From DASUPK01 sp963774305 (GTDB taxonomy: Bacteria; Actinomycetota; Thermoleophilia; Solirubrobacterales; 70-9): a stretch of DNA of 64,000 nucleotides. The notes beneath the pieces were generated by a model. That model saw only the letters and a list, made by a program, of their open reading frames with translations, ran no database searches and was not told the origin of the DNA. Shown in pieces: positions 50,102 through 58,918 of the stretch (its first letter is position 1; the number at the start of each line of letters is the position of its first letter). Where the stretch lies: assembly GCA_963774305.1 (NCBI GenBank), contig CAVZEM010000010.1:81948-145947 (forward strand), read 5' to 3'. A program made the position numbers and the translations under genes.

Positions 50102-52409
50102 CGGCACCGCGGTGGCCGGCGGAGCCTGGGAGCCGGCGCTCGGCCCGGCGCGCGAGGACGGGCGCCTGGTCGCGGAATCGGCCGAGCCGGCGACGATGGC
50201 CAAGCTCGCCGACCTGCCCGACTCGCTCGACCCGGCGCTCGCCGAGGCCCTCTCGGCGGCGGGAATCGAGTCGCTGTACTCACACCAGGCGGCGGCGTAC
50301 GAAACGGCTCGCCGCTCCAATCTGATCCTGACCAGCGGCACCGCGTCGGGCAAATCTCTCTCCTTCAATTTGCCGGTGCTCGACGGCATCGCACGAGAGC
50401 CCCTCCGGCGGGCGTTCTACCTCTATCCGACCAAGGCGCTGGCCCAGGACCAGGCCCGCAAGCTCGGCGAGCTCCGCCCGCCCGGGCTCCGGGAGGCGAT
50501 TTACGACGGCGACACGCCCCGCGAGGACCGGCCGGGCATCCGCCGCCGCGCGAACCTCGTCCTGACCAACCCGGACATGCTCAACGTGGGGGTCCTTCCC
50601 CACCACAAGCGCTGGGGCGACTTCCTCGCCAACCTCGGCTGGGTCGTGGTCGACGAGGCCCACACCTACCGCGGCGTCTTCGGCTCCCACGTCGCGAACG
50701 TGTTGCGGCGGCTGCGGCGGGTGGCCCGAATCTACGGTGCGGAGCCGCGATTCGTGCTGGCCTCGGCCACCATCGCCAACCCGGGCGAGCTCGCCGAGCG
50801 GCTCACCGGGCTGCCCTTCGAGCTGCTCGACGACGACGGCGCCCCTCGAGCCGGCCGCGAGATCGCGATGTGGAACCCGCCCGTGATCGAGAAGCACACG
50901 ATGACGCGCCGCTCGCCGGTGTCGGAAGCTGCAGACCTGCTGGTCGAGCTGGTCTCGCGCGGCGTGCGGACGATCTGCTTCATGCGCAGCCGGCGCGGGA
51001 TCGAGCTGATCAACCGATTCGCGTCCGACGAACTGGCGAGAAGAGGCCAGGGCGGCCTCGCCGACCGGATCGCGCCCTATCGGGCCGGCTACACGCCGCA
51101 GCAGCGCCGGGAGATCGAGGCCCAGCTCTCCTCCGGCGACCTGCTCGCCGTGGCGGCCACCGACGCGCTGGAGCTGGGCATCGACGTCGGCGAGCTCGAC
51201 GCCGCGATCTGCGTCAACTTCCCCGGCACGGTGGCCAGCCTGCGCCAGATGTGGGGCCGCGCAGGCAGGCGCCGGCGAGGCCTCGCGGTCTACGTCGCCG
51301 GCGAGGACGCGCTCGACCAGTTCTTCTGCCGCCACCCGGATGAGTTTCTCGAGCGGCCGGTCGAGGCCGCGATCCTGGACCACCGCTCCGAGCAGATTCA
51401 GATGCAGCATCTGGTCGCCGCCGCCTACGAGTCGCCGCTGGGGCCCGACGACGACGAGGTCCTCGGCGAGGGGTGGCAGCAGCGGGCCGAGCAGCTCGTC
51501 ACGGCGGGAGAGCTGCGGCGGGGCCGGGGCGAGCGCTACCTGACCCGCACCGGCGACTTCGTCGCCGGCCGGATCGCCCTGCGCTCGGCGTCGGCCGACA
51601 GCGTCGCCGTCGTCGACTCCACCTCGGGCGAGATGCTGGGCAACGTGGAGGCGGAGCGGGCCTTCTCCACGGTTCACCCCGGCGCGATCTACCTGCACCT
51701 CGGGCGCTCCTACCAGGTGGTCGAGCTCGACATCGGCTCCCGGCGCGCGATGGTGAAGCCCTTCGAGGGCGACTACTACACGCAGGTCAAGAAGGAGACC
51801 GAGGTCTACGTCGAGGGGATGGAGAGACAGCGGCAGACCTTCGGTGTCGAGCTCAGCTTCGGCACCGTCTCGGTCTCGGAGCAGGTGATCGCCTACCAGC
51901 GCAAGCGGCTCGGGGACAACAAGGTGATCGACATCGTCTCGCTCGACCTGCCCGAGCAGGACTTCGTCACCCAGGCCCTCTGGTACGTGATCGGCGACCG
52001 GATGGCGGCAGCGCTCCCCACCGAGGTGCTGCTCGGCGCGCTGCACGCCTCGGAGCACGGCCAGATCGCGGTCCTGCCGCTGATCGCGATGTGCGACCGG
52101 TGGGACATCGGCGGACTCTCGACCAACATCCACCACCAGACCGGCTCGCCGACGATCTTCATCTACGACGGCCACCCGGGCGGCGTCGGGATCACCCGGC
52201 GCGGCTACGAGGAATTCGAGCGGCTCGTCTCGGACGCGGACCGGCTGATCCGAGAGTGCCCCTGCGACGACGGCTGCCCCTCCTGCGTGCAGAGCCCCAA
52301 GTGCGGCAACCTGAACGAGCACCTCCACAAGGGCGGCGCGCTCGAGCTGATGGGGCGAATGCTCGCCGAAGGACTCAAAGCAGCGACCGGGAAGCGAGGC
52401 TCGGCGTGA
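50094..52409 (+). CDS. DEAD/DEAH-box helicase with DUF1998 zinc domain (MrfA/Hrq1-like)
   Basis: About 771 residues. SF2 motifs: LYSHQAAAYETARRSNLILT, SGTASGKSLSFNLPVL (Walker A), FYLYPTKALAQDQ, VVVDEAHTYRGVFGSHVANV (DEAH), FVLASATIANPGELA (SAT) and VAATDALELGIDVGELDAAI with QMWGRAGRRRRG. The C-terminal DUF1998 region carries four cysteines in ECPCDDGCPSCVQSPKCGN. This is the architecture of MrfA, a DNA-repair helicase for mitomycin-type crosslinks. The likely TTG start overlaps the folP stop by eight bases; GTG 50112 is an alternative. Confidence 0.9.
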   Translation: MSSGTAVAGGAWEPALGPAREDGRLVAESAEPATMAKLADLPDSLDPALAEALSAAGIESLYSHQAAAYETARRSNLILTSGTASGKSLSFNLPVLDGIAREPLRRAFYLYPTKALAQDQARKLGELRPPGLREAIYDGDTPREDRPGIRRRANLVLTNPDMLNVGVLPHHKRWGDFLANLGWVVVDEAHTYRGVFGSHVANVLRRLRRVARIYGAEPRFVLASATIANPGELAERLTGLPFELLDDDGAPRAGREIAMWNPPVIEKHTMTRRSPVSEAADLLVELVSRGVRTICFMRSRRGIELINRFASDELARRGQGGLADRIAPYRAGYTPQQRREIEAQLSSGDLLAVAATDALELGIDVGELDAAICVNFPGTVASLRQMWGRAGRRRRGLAVYVAGEDALDQFFCRHPDEFLERPVEAAILDHRSEQIQMQHLVAAAYESPLGPDDDEVLGEGWQQRAEQLVTAGELRRGRGERYLTRTGDFVAGRIALRSASADSVAVVDSTSGEMLGNVEAERAFSTVHPGAIYLHLGRSYQVVELDIGSRRAMVKPFEGDYYTQVKKETEVYVEGMERQRQTFGVELSFGTVSVSEQVIAYQRKRLGDNKVIDIVSLDLPEQDFVTQALWYVIGDRMAAALPTEVLLGALHASEHGQIAVLPLIAMCDRWDIGGLSTNIHHQTGSPTIFIYDGHPGGVGITRRGYEEFERLVSDADRLIRECPCDDGCPSCVQSPKCGNLNEHLHKGGALELMGRMLAEGLKAATGKRGSA

Positions 52410-52897
52410 CCGACGACAAGCTCGACCAGGCCCGCCAGGTGATGCGGAGCTTCGAGATGGGCGACGAGTGGCTCGATGCGATCGATCCCGAAGCGCCCGA
52501 GTGGGTCAGGGAGTGGCAGGAAGAGTCGATCCGGGCCTATAGAGACGCCGACATCGACTGGGTGCTCGAGCAAGCGGACCCGGAGGTCGAGATCTCACAG
52601 CCCGTCGAGATTCCTGATGCGCGGTCATACCACGGCCACGACGGCATGATCGAAGCCCTGCTCGACTGGCCGAACCAATGGGAGAACTTCCGCGTCGAGC
52701 CGAAGCGGATCTATTCCCCGGGCGCCGAGCGGATCATGGTCGAGGCCGTCCACCGCGGCCGCTCTCGGACGATGGGGATCGACGTGGCTGCCGAGATCGT
52801 CTGGCTCTTCACGTTCCGCGACGGACGAACCCGTCGTTGGCAGATGTTCATGACCGTCGAGGATGCGCTTGCGGCGGTGAAAGACCCCGGCTCGTGA
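52406..52897 (+). CDS. SnoaL/NTF2-like protein
   Basis: 163 residues. The NTF2 fold is visible in EESIRAYRDADIDWVLEQAD, PEVEISQPVEIPDARSYHGH, DGMIEALLDWPNQWENFRVE, and FTFRDGRTRRWQMFMTVEDAL. GTG 52406 overlaps the helicase stop (GTGA), so it is translated from the same message. Enzymes of this fold act on small hydrophobic molecules, but no catalytic residue can be assigned. Confidence 0.82.
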   Translation: MTDDKLDQARQVMRSFEMGDEWLDAIDPEAPEWVREWQEESIRAYRDADIDWVLEQADPEVEISQPVEIPDARSYHGHDGMIEALLDWPNQWENFRVEPKRIYSPGAERIMVEAVHRGRSRTMGIDVAAEIVWLFTFRDGRTRRWQMFMTVEDALAAVKDPGS

Positions 52898-52922
52898 CCC
52901 AGCCTCTGGGCAGTCAGCAGGC

Positions 52923-53366
52923 TCAGGGGTCCTGCAGCGAAACCTGAGCCGCCTCCAACGCTTCAGCCTTGGTGGGAAACCCCTGAAGCCGCACGATCAT
53001 CCCGGCGCGGAACCAGAAGACATCGGTCTCGTCCGCCTCGATTCGGAGATCGCTGCCGCGGCCGAGCGCGACGATCTTCGTCTCGACCACGACCGCATGG
53101 CCAAGATCGACGATCTCCCGCGGTTCCCACCGGAGCTCAGCCCACACCTCCTGCAGCATGCGCCAGAACTCCTTCGTCGACTCCCGGCCGCGGTAGGTCG
53201 TCGGATCGGGCACGTCCGTGCGGCCGTGAAGCTCGAAGCCAGGCGCCAGGCTCGCCCAGAGATCCGGCGCCGCCTCCTCGGGATCTACGAACTCATCGCC
53301 GCTCCGGTCGATCGAGTTGATGACCTCGTAGTTGCGTCGCACGAGTGCGACGTTCTCCTCCGACAC
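52923..53366 (-). CDS. SnoaL/NTF2-like protein (MSEENV start)
   Basis: 147 residues starting MSEENVALVRRNYEVINSID, the opening shared by a large NTF2-like family in this lineage, with GFELHGRTDVPDPTTYRGRE and a short beta C-terminus. GTG 53366 lies six bases after GATACT on the minus strand, an arrangement repeated at the NTF2-like remnant near 58086. Convergent with the previous NTF2-like gene. Function unknown. Confidence 0.82.
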   Translation of the reverse strand: MSEENVALVRRNYEVINSIDRSGDEFVDPEEAAPDLWASLAPGFELHGRTDVPDPTTYRGRESTKEFWRMLQEVWAELRWEPREIVDLGHAVVVETKIVALGRGSDLRIEADETDVFWFRAGMIVRLQGFPTKAEALEAAQVSLQDP

Positions 53367-53415
53367 CGTCCCAGTATCCCGCTCACAGCTCCGCGCACCT
53401 GCGACACTCGCGCCG

Positions 53416-53907
53416 ATGGCGCAGCGGGTGCAGATCTCGGTGATCGGCGCCTCCGAGGGCGAGGAGGAACTCCTCCGCGAGGCAGAGGAGGTGGGACGCC
53501 GGATAGCCGAGGCGGATGCCGTGCTCATCTGCGGCGGGCGAACTGGAGTGATGGAGGCGGCCTCCAAGGGCGCCTCCGAGGCCGGCGGCACGGTGGTCGG
53601 CGTCCTCCCCTCACTCTCGCCCGCGGACGCGAATCCGCACGTCACCCACGCGATCGCCACCGGGATCGGCGAGGCGCGGAATCTCGCAGTGGTCGCCTCC
53701 GGGCAGGCCGTCATCGCGATCGGGGGCGAGTGGGGAACGCTCTCCGAGATCGCATACGCGCGCAAGCTCGGCCGCCCCGTCATCGCGATCCAGAGCTGGA
53801 CGCTTCGCAACCGGGCGGGGACGGATCTCGGGATCGTGGAGGCGGAGACACCGCAGCGGGCCGTCGAGGCCGCGATGTGGGAGGCGACCGCCGAGCCTCA
53901 GCCGTAG
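53416..53907 (+). CDS. LOG-like Rossmann protein (TIGR00725 type)
   Basis: 163 residues. ISVIGASEGEEELLREAEEV, VLICGGRTGVMEAASKGASE and VIAIGGEWGTLSEIAYARKL match the LOG/DprA-like Rossmann fold with the GGxGTLxE motif, where LOG enzymes have PGGxGTxxE. The group may bind or hydrolyse nucleotides. Divergent from the MSEENV gene; overlaps the end of the convergent glucoamylase-like gene. Confidence 0.83.
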   Translation: MAQRVQISVIGASEGEEELLREAEEVGRRIAEADAVLICGGRTGVMEAASKGASEAGGTVVGVLPSLSPADANPHVTHAIATGIGEARNLAVVASGQAVIAIGGEWGTLSEIAYARKLGRPVIAIQSWTLRNRAGTDLGIVEAETPQRAVEAAMWEATAEPQP

Positions 53908-54920
53908 CGGGCGCGCAGGGCGAGGATCGCGAAGGCGTGAGACCAGGCCAGCGGCGTGGTCGAGGTGGGATCTCCATCCACGGCGCTGACCCGCTCGGGC
54001 AGAGTTCCCTCCGGCGTCTCCGCCCTGTGGAGCTCCTCCAGGAGGCGGTCCGCGGCGCGGATCTCGCCGAGCTTCACGAGCGCCCAGGCCGACCAGGCCG
54101 TGGGCGCCGTCCAGACCTCGCCGGGCGTCCAGCCCTCGATCGGGGGAATGCCGTAGGGCATTGACTCGCGCGTGAGCCCGAGGAGGGTACGGCGGACGGC
54201 GGCCCGCAGCCCCGGCTGAGGGAAGACCGTGGACGCCCAGGCCGCGGACGAGTCGAGTTCGGTCTCGCCCTGATCGCGGACCAGCCCGCGCGGCCCGAGA
54301 AAACGCTGCTCGATCTCGGCAGCGGGGGCACCTGAGACGATCGCGTTCCCGAGCAGATCGCCGGTGACGTTCTCTCCGTAGTCCTGGCGGTCGCGCCACG
54401 GGCCGGGATCCATGGGATCCAGTCCGGTCGCCCGCTGGGCGCGTCCCACCCAGCCGGTCGGATCGCCGGCCTCGGGTCGGCCGGGAACCGGCTCCTCGTC
54501 CGGATAGAACCGGGCAGCCGCCTCCAGATCCAGTCCGGCGAGGTAGGCCGCCACCGTCCATGCCTCGGCTCCAAGCCCGGCCTGTTTCAGCGCGATGGCA
54601 CCGGCGGCCGCGTCCCGCGGCCAGACGTAGTCCCAGCCGTCTCGCTCGCCGGCGATCATCGCCCCGCTGAGGGGATCCGTGAGTGCCACCAGGACCCGGA
54701 TCGAGCGCCGATAGAGGCGCCGGGCCCAGGGCGGCGCGCCCGACCCCAGGGGACGGGTGTGGCGCCGAACGCTCGCCGGCGAGAACGGCCCCGACCGTAC
54801 GACCCCGAAGTGCGGCGCGGGAACCGCGGTCTCGATCGGGGCGGGGGGCTGCTCGGAGGTCCCCGAGATCGAGGCGGCAACGAGGACCGCTGCGCCGACC
54901 GCCACGATGCTCCTGATCAC
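53898..54920 (-). CDS. Secreted GH15/glucoamylase-like (alpha/alpha)6-barrel protein
   Basis: 340 residues. N-terminal hydrophobic segment (IRSIVAVGAAVLVAASISG) acts as signal or anchor. The barrel includes ERDGWDYVWPRDAAAGAIAL, the substrate-binding WPRD motif of GH15, and TPEGTLPERVSAVDGDPTST with the candidate catalytic Glu, then TPLAWSHAFAILAL. It probably acts on alpha-glucans or trehalose outside the membrane. GTG 54920 follows TAGCGT by seven bases. Next upstream is tRNA-Phe in the opposite direction. Confidence 0.83.
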   Translation of the reverse strand: MIRSIVAVGAAVLVAASISGTSEQPPAPIETAVPAPHFGVVRSGPFSPASVRRHTRPLGSGAPPWARRLYRRSIRVLVALTDPLSGAMIAGERDGWDYVWPRDAAAGAIALKQAGLGAEAWTVAAYLAGLDLEAAARFYPDEEPVPGRPEAGDPTGWVGRAQRATGLDPMDPGPWRDRQDYGENVTGDLLGNAIVSGAPAAEIEQRFLGPRGLVRDQGETELDSSAAWASTVFPQPGLRAAVRRTLLGLTRESMPYGIPPIEGWTPGEVWTAPTAWSAWALVKLGEIRAADRLLEELHRAETPEGTLPERVSAVDGDPTSTTPLAWSHAFAILALRARYG

Positions 54921-54948
54921 ATCCCGGACGCTAGCCTTTGCGCCCCCC

Positions 54949-55021
54949 GGCGAGGTAGCTCAGTTGGTAGAGCACACGACTGAAAATCGTGGTGTCGCCA
55001 GTTCGATTCTGGCCCTCGCCA
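54949..55021 (+). tRNA. tRNA-Phe (GAA)
   Basis: 73 nt canonical cloverleaf: acceptor GGCGAGG/CCTCGCC, D arm with AGTTGGTAGAG, anticodon loop CTGAAAA (GAA), T arm GCCAG-TTCGATT-CTGGC, discriminator A55021. CCA is not encoded. It marks the left boundary of the repeat-rich accessory region. Confidence 0.97.
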
Positions 55022-55113
55022 TCGCAACCCCCTCCGGCTCCCTGGTGCGCGTCCGCGCTCCTGCTTTCACGCGATAGCCGACAGCGCGGCTCACCGCCGC
55101 CAAAGTGACGCTT

Positions 55114-56271
55114 TGCATGGAATGTCATGAGGGTCCCGCTCCTCTGAACTGAAAAGGGGCCTCCGCCGCGCTCACTAGAACCGCGGTTGGCACTGCAGTC
55201 AAAGCGAGGAGAGGAGACCCGGCATGAACTATGTCGGAATCGATTGGGCCTATGGCCGCGCCGCCTTCTGCGCGATCGGAGAGAGCGGGGTGATCTCGGC
55301 CGAGGGGCTGATTCCCGCCAACGAGGACGGGCTCGCCCGGCTCGTCTTGGAGCAGGGCAGCGAGGTGAGGGCGGCGGTGGAGATGATGAGCGGCGCCGTC
55401 TGGGTGCGCGACCGGCTCGAGGCCGCGGGCTGGAAGGTCCAGGTCGCCCACGCCCGCAAGGTGAGAGACGTCGCTCCGCTGGCCTGCAAGACCGACAAGG
55501 TCGACGCCCGGGTGCTGGCCGAGCTCTGCCGCCGGGACCTGGTCCCCGAGCTCTGGCTTCCTTCGATCGAGGACCGGGCGCTCCGGGAGCGCCTTCGCCG
55601 GCGCATGCACCTGGTGAAGGCCCGGACCTCGGCTCGCAACCGGATCTTCGGACTGCTGACCCAGTTCGGGCTGCGGATCTCCCACGCGCGGCTTCGCAAG
55701 CCCGACTCAATGGAGCTGCTGGAGCGCCGCGGGGTGCCGGAGGTATGGCGCACCTCGATCGCGGAGCTGCTCGAGCTGGCCGCCGAGATGGACCGCCGGA
55801 TCGACCTGATCGACCACGAGCTCGCTCCGATCACGCGCACCGACGAGCGGGCTCGCCTTTTGGCGACGATCCCGGGCGTTGGCCCGCTCTTGAGCCTCAC
55901 CTTCGCCGCCGAGATTGGCGAGGTGGCGCGCTTTCCGGGGCCCGGCAAGCCGATCGGCTACGCCGGCCTGGCGCCGAGGGTGAGCCAGTCGGGTGAGCGC
56001 TCCGCGACCGGAGCGCTCTCCAAGGCGGGCTCCAGGACCCTGCGCTGGGCGGCGGTCGAGGCCGCCAACCAGGCCTGGCGGCCCTCCAACCCCTGGCACC
56101 GCAACTACCGCCGCATCTCAGAGCGCCACGGCAAGAACCCGGCGAAGTCGGCGGTCGCCCGCAAGCTCCTGATCGCGGCCTGGCACATGCTCTCGCGCCG
56201 CGAGCCCTTCAAACAACCTGCCTCGGCGAACTCCGGCTGCTTTCTGACCGCCTGACGGTCCTGCATGGAAT
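55114..56271 (+). mobile_element. IS110-family insertion sequence
   Basis: About 1.15 kb bounded by a direct TGCATGGAAT (55114-55123 and 56262-56271), holding one transposase gene and no terminal inverted repeats, as usual for IS110. The 100-base left non-coding part could hold the bridge RNA typical of the family. Joining the outer flanks restores CGCTTTGCATGGAATTGAGC, a variant of the palindromic repeat found through this region, so the element seems to have entered one of those repeats. Confidence 0.72.
55224..56255 (+). CDS. IS110-family transposase (DEDD)
   Basis: 343 residues. N-terminal RuvC-like DEDD domain with YVGIDWAYGRAAFCAIGE, VEMMSGAVWVRDRLEAAGW and CKTDKVDARVLAEL. The C-terminal transposase_20 domain has LLATIPGVGPLLSLTFAAEI, FPGPGKPIGYAGLAPRVSQS and the catalytic-serine region GALSKAGSRTLRWAAVEAAN. 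Full length and uninterrupted, so possibly active. A GAGGAGAGGAG tract precedes ATG 55224. Confidence 0.93.
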   Translation: MNYVGIDWAYGRAAFCAIGESGVISAEGLIPANEDGLARLVLEQGSEVRAAVEMMSGAVWVRDRLEAAGWKVQVAHARKVRDVAPLACKTDKVDARVLAELCRRDLVPELWLPSIEDRALRERLRRRMHLVKARTSARNRIFGLLTQFGLRISHARLRKPDSMELLERRGVPEVWRTSIAELLELAAEMDRRIDLIDHELAPITRTDERARLLATIPGVGPLLSLTFAAEIGEVARFPGPGKPIGYAGLAPRVSQSGERSATGALSKAGSRTLRWAAVEAANQAWRPSNPWHRNYRRISERHGKNPAKSAVARKLLIAAWHMLSRREPFKQPASANSGCFLTA

Positions 56272-56543
56272 TGAGCGGCCGAGGCAGCTCCCAGGAACGA
56301 TCTGCGCCCAGAGCGCCGAAAGAGAAATGAGCACACCTCATCCACCAGCTGGGAGCGGCACGACAACACCGACCGACGGCGGGCGATCACCCCCTTGACA
56401 GCTGGGTCTTCTTCAAAGAGAAAGCGGCACTCCGTCGGGTCCTCGAGGTTGGCGATCATCGCTGTCGTCGTCTCCCTGATCGCAGCTGCAGGTTGATAGA
56501 CGTACCTCGCCCCCCAGGGGGGATGTGTTGGTCGTGGGGCCGC

Positions 56544-57125
56544 TCAGTGAGCGTGCCGGAAGCCGAACAGCGCCGTGTAGGTCCCGGTGCCGGGGTTGTC
56601 CGCGCCCGCAGGGGATCCCTGGTCAACGCCGACCCCGATCTGGCGGAAGGACTTCGAGAGCAGAACGCTCTGGTGCTCGGCGCTCGTCATCCAGGCGTGG
56701 ACGGTTGCGCGCGGGCTGCTCAGCCTTCCGGCCCCCCAGAAGAGGTCCTCTCCGATGCCCCAGGAGCTGGCGCCGATCATGTAGCCGGCGTTGGCCGCGC
56801 GGGAGGCCGGGGTTCCGTCGCCCCCGTGGGAGAAGAAGTTCTGGGCGACCATCGCGTCGGTGTGCGTCTGGGCTGCGACCCTCAGCGGGAGGTTGGCGTA
56901 AACGGGCTTCACGTGGTGACGGGCGCGGTTTCCGTTGATCAGGCAGGTCACCGTCAGTCGTGCCTGGTCGACCGTCAGCCGTGACGCGGGCAGGCGGCCA
57001 CCTTGGCAGGCGAGCGCCGAGGGCGCCCAGGTCGCGAGCAGTCCGGCGATCACGAGTGCGATTACCAGCCCGAATTTGGGCGTGATTCGCGGGCGAACGA
57101 TCTCCGGCATGGGCTTCTGATCCAT
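56544..57125 (-). CDS. Secreted CAP/SCP-domain protein
   Basis: 193 residues. A signal anchor (LVIALVIAGLLATWAPSALA) precedes a CAP domain: CLINGNRARHHVKPVYANLP, AAQTHTDAMVAQNFFSHGGD, GENLF-like GIGEDLFWGAGRLSSPRATV, HAWMTSAEHQSVLLSKSFRQ, and IGVGVDQGS. The His and Glu of the CAP cavity are present. Bacterial CAP proteins are exported and act in sporulation, adhesion or lipid binding; role here unknown. ATG 57125. Confidence 0.86.
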   Translation of the reverse strand: MDQKPMPEIVRPRITPKFGLVIALVIAGLLATWAPSALACQGGRLPASRLTVDQARLTVTCLINGNRARHHVKPVYANLPLRVAAQTHTDAMVAQNFFSHGGDGTPASRAANAGYMIGASSWGIGEDLFWGAGRLSSPRATVHAWMTSAEHQSVLLSKSFRQIGVGVDQGSPAGADNPGTGTYTALFGFRHAH

Positions 57126-57320
57126 TGCCGACCTCTCAGTCTTCGCGCTTCCGGGGTTAGCTGGCGGGCTCGCGCGGAATGAGTCGCGCTATACCTTCTA
57201 TTCGGCAATTCGCCCTGGGACCTTGAGTCCCCGGCCCGCCGCATCAATGGGATAACGGCGGTTAAGCAGGTCTATGAAGCGCGAAGACAGCGATTCTGCA
57301 GTGCCACGACTCCTGGAAGG

Positions 57321-57360
57321 CCGGGCACTGCTGCTTTGCATGGAAAGCAGTAGTGCCTGG
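57321..57360. repeat. Palindromic repeat, extended 40-bp copy
   Basis: The core CTGCTTTGCATGGAAAGCAG (57331-57350) is flanked by CCGGGCACTG and TAGTGCCTGG, so nearly the whole 40 bases form one hairpin. It lies in a 338-base gap between the CAP gene and the next secreted-protein gene; nothing else was recognised in that gap. Confidence 0.75.
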
Positions 57361-57463
57361 TCGGGTAGGCACGCCTACGTGTTGTGCACGGACTCCAGAC
57401 CGAATGGGAACACCGATGGTGGGTGCGAGCGGGCGTGGAAGCCTGAACCGTGGAGACAGCCAA

Positions 57464-58012
57464 ATGAGACGCCCACTATCCATCGCACTCGCCTCGCTCT
57501 TCGTCGCGGCGTTGGTAGCTCCCACCGCGCAAGCCGCCAGTCGCAGGTACTGGTTCGACGCGAAGCTGGGCCCCGTAACTTCGAGAATTTCCGTTGATGT
57601 CTTGTACAAGAACAACAAACGGCAGGGGCGCTACACGCCGCGCCAAGCCAGTTATGACGCAACGGTCTCGGTTAGCTGCAATCCGCCGGTGGCTGAGGCC
57701 TATGCCAGCACCGGCGGCTTCACCAAGCTGAGGAAGGGAAAGTTCACCTATTCGGACATCCGCTCGTACCCGGACTCGTTTGCGGTCACCGGCACCGCGA
57801 CTGGCAAGGTTCTCAAGAAGAAGCCCGGGGTGAGGAAGCAGATGCGAGTGGACGGCTCGGTCTCGGTCCTCGATTACAGCTTTCCCGCCTATGGCTTCCA
57901 CAACTGCACGAGCGGCGGGCCGGTCCCCTACTCCGCGACCCCCTGTCGTCCCAGCCCATACACCAACCCTCCTTACATCAAGAAGTCGCTGCCGGTCTGC
58001 TTTCAGGGATAG
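57464..58012 (+). CDS. Secreted protein, tandem paralog 1
   Basis: 182 residues. ATG 57464 gives a clean signal peptide (RRPLSIALASLFVAALVAPT, AQA). The mature part has VDVLYKNNKRQGRYTPRQAS, a lysine-rich turn (VLKKKPGVRKQM), paired cysteines and the ending FPAYGFHNC ... SLPVCFQG. The gene 200 bases downstream shares the signal peptide style, the K-N-x-R/K...YTPRQ/FTPRQ motif and the FPAF/FPAY block, so the two arose by duplication. Its stop TAG begins the repeat TAGCCGCTTTGGACG. Function unknown. Confidence 0.75.
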   Translation: MRRPLSIALASLFVAALVAPTAQAASRRYWFDAKLGPVTSRISVDVLYKNNKRQGRYTPRQASYDATVSVSCNPPVAEAYASTGGFTKLRKGKFTYSDIRSYPDSFAVTGTATGKVLKKKPGVRKQMRVDGSVSVLDYSFPAYGFHNCTSGGPVPYSATPCRPSPYTNPPYIKKSLPVCFQG

Positions 58013-58060
58013 CCGCTTTGGACGAGAAACAGTAGTCCCGCTTCGCATGGAAAGCAGCAC
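58011..58060 (+). repeat. Composite repeat: AGCCGCTTTGGACG unit plus TTCGCATGGAAAGC unit
   Basis: The first unit begins at the stop codon of the preceding gene (58011-58024); the second, GCTTCGCATGGAAAGCAGC (58040-58058), is the palindromic core with one change. The same two units in the same order occur at 58847-58890. Confidence 0.72.
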
Positions 58061-58085
58061 TCCGTCGAGAGATACTGCGTGGGCG

Positions 58086-58136
58086 ATGTCGCAGGAGAAC
58101 GTCGCAGTATCCGCGAGACAGGAACCGGGCCAGTGA
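58086..58136 (+). pseudogene. 5' remnant of a SnoaL/NTF2-like gene (MSQENV start)
   Basis: ATG 58086 opens MSQENVAVSARQEPGQ and stops at once. The first six residues are the standard start of the lineage-specific NTF2-like family. GATACT lies eleven bases upstream as at 53366. Only the promoter and the first codons remain. Confidence 0.5.
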
Positions 58137-58224
58137 CCCCCTTCTGTCCACCTTCTTGTTCGCAGCGGGCACCAAGGGCATCCCTGGTCCGCTCCCTTGT
58201 GCGACAGCGGGTGTTAGAAGAGTG

Positions 58225-58797
58225 ATGAGACGAGTACTGATCACCGTTTTCGCCTCGCTGCTCGCCGTGGCGCTGATTGCGCCAGCGGCCCAGGGGGCGA
58301 CTCAGTTCCGACAGGTCCAGAGCGAGATGACGATGCCGGCTACCTCCCCCCAAACAGGCGTAGTTCAGGTGCCGGCGGGCAGGCTCACCCTCGACTTCGT
58401 CTTCAAGAACACGCGGGGCAACAAGAAGAAGTTCACGCCGCGACAACTGACCCGGATCGCCTTCGAGTCGGTGCCCCTCCGTTGTTGGAACGCTCCGGTC
58501 AACCCCACCGACAGCTCGGAATTCTTGCTCACCACGACCCTCGAGACGAAGATCCAGGTGGAGAAGGTTCCGCACCCAAATCCGAAGCCAGGCAAATACC
58601 TCTTCAGGTTCGCCTACAGCTTCCCCGCCTTCACTGGCACGATCAATGGCACGATTAAGAAGGTCACTAACGCGCCCAAGCCGCGGACTCCAATGGCTCA
58701 AGGTGAGTTCATCATCGAGGACCTCGACGCCGGCCCCAACCAGTGGAACTGTGAGAGCTCTCGCAGGAACTGGGGAGGCCCACTTCCGGCCCCCTGA
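58225..58797 (+). CDS. Secreted protein, tandem paralog 2
   Basis: 190 residues with signal peptide RRVLITVFASLLAVALIAPA (AQG). The mature domain has LDFVFKNTRGNKKKFTPRQL, paired cysteines, FRFAYSFPAFTGTINGTIKK and the ending CESSRRNWGGPLPAP. Shares the fold motifs and gene order with the paralog upstream. No family name recognised; probably an extracellular beta-sandwich protein. Confidence 0.75.
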   Translation: MRRVLITVFASLLAVALIAPAAQGATQFRQVQSEMTMPATSPQTGVVQVPAGRLTLDFVFKNTRGNKKKFTPRQLTRIAFESVPLRCWNAPVNPTDSSEFLLTTTLETKIQVEKVPHPNPKPGKYLFRFAYSFPAFTGTINGTIKKVTNAPKPRTPMAQGEFIIEDLDAGPNQWNCESSRRNWGGPLPAP

Positions 58798-58846
58798 CCA
58801 AGGCGGATCCTGCCGATCTACCTCGAAGCCGCCGGGTTGTCGGAGT

Positions 58847-58890
58847 AGCCGCTTTGGACGAGAAGCGGCGCTTGCATGGAAAGCAGCACT
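58847..58890 (+). repeat. Composite repeat, second copy
   Basis: TAGCCGCTTTGGACGAGAAG (58847-58866) followed by GCTTGCATGGAAAGCAGCACT (core 58870-58886). Same unit order and spacing class as the copy at 58011. Confidence 0.72.
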
Positions 58891-58918
58891 TTCACCAGTG
58901 CCGTTCGCTCGATGCTAG

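Noticed and set aside
54949..55021. Looked for a tRNA-Phe 3' end duplicate (att site) downstream
   Set aside because: No repeat of the last 15-20 bases of the tRNA was found between 55 and 64 kb.
56272..56543. Minus-strand frame starting MIANLEDPTECRFLFEEDP
   Set aside because: Begins protein-like, but has no ribosome binding site or -10 box, crosses the IS boundary and shows no family; probably debris.
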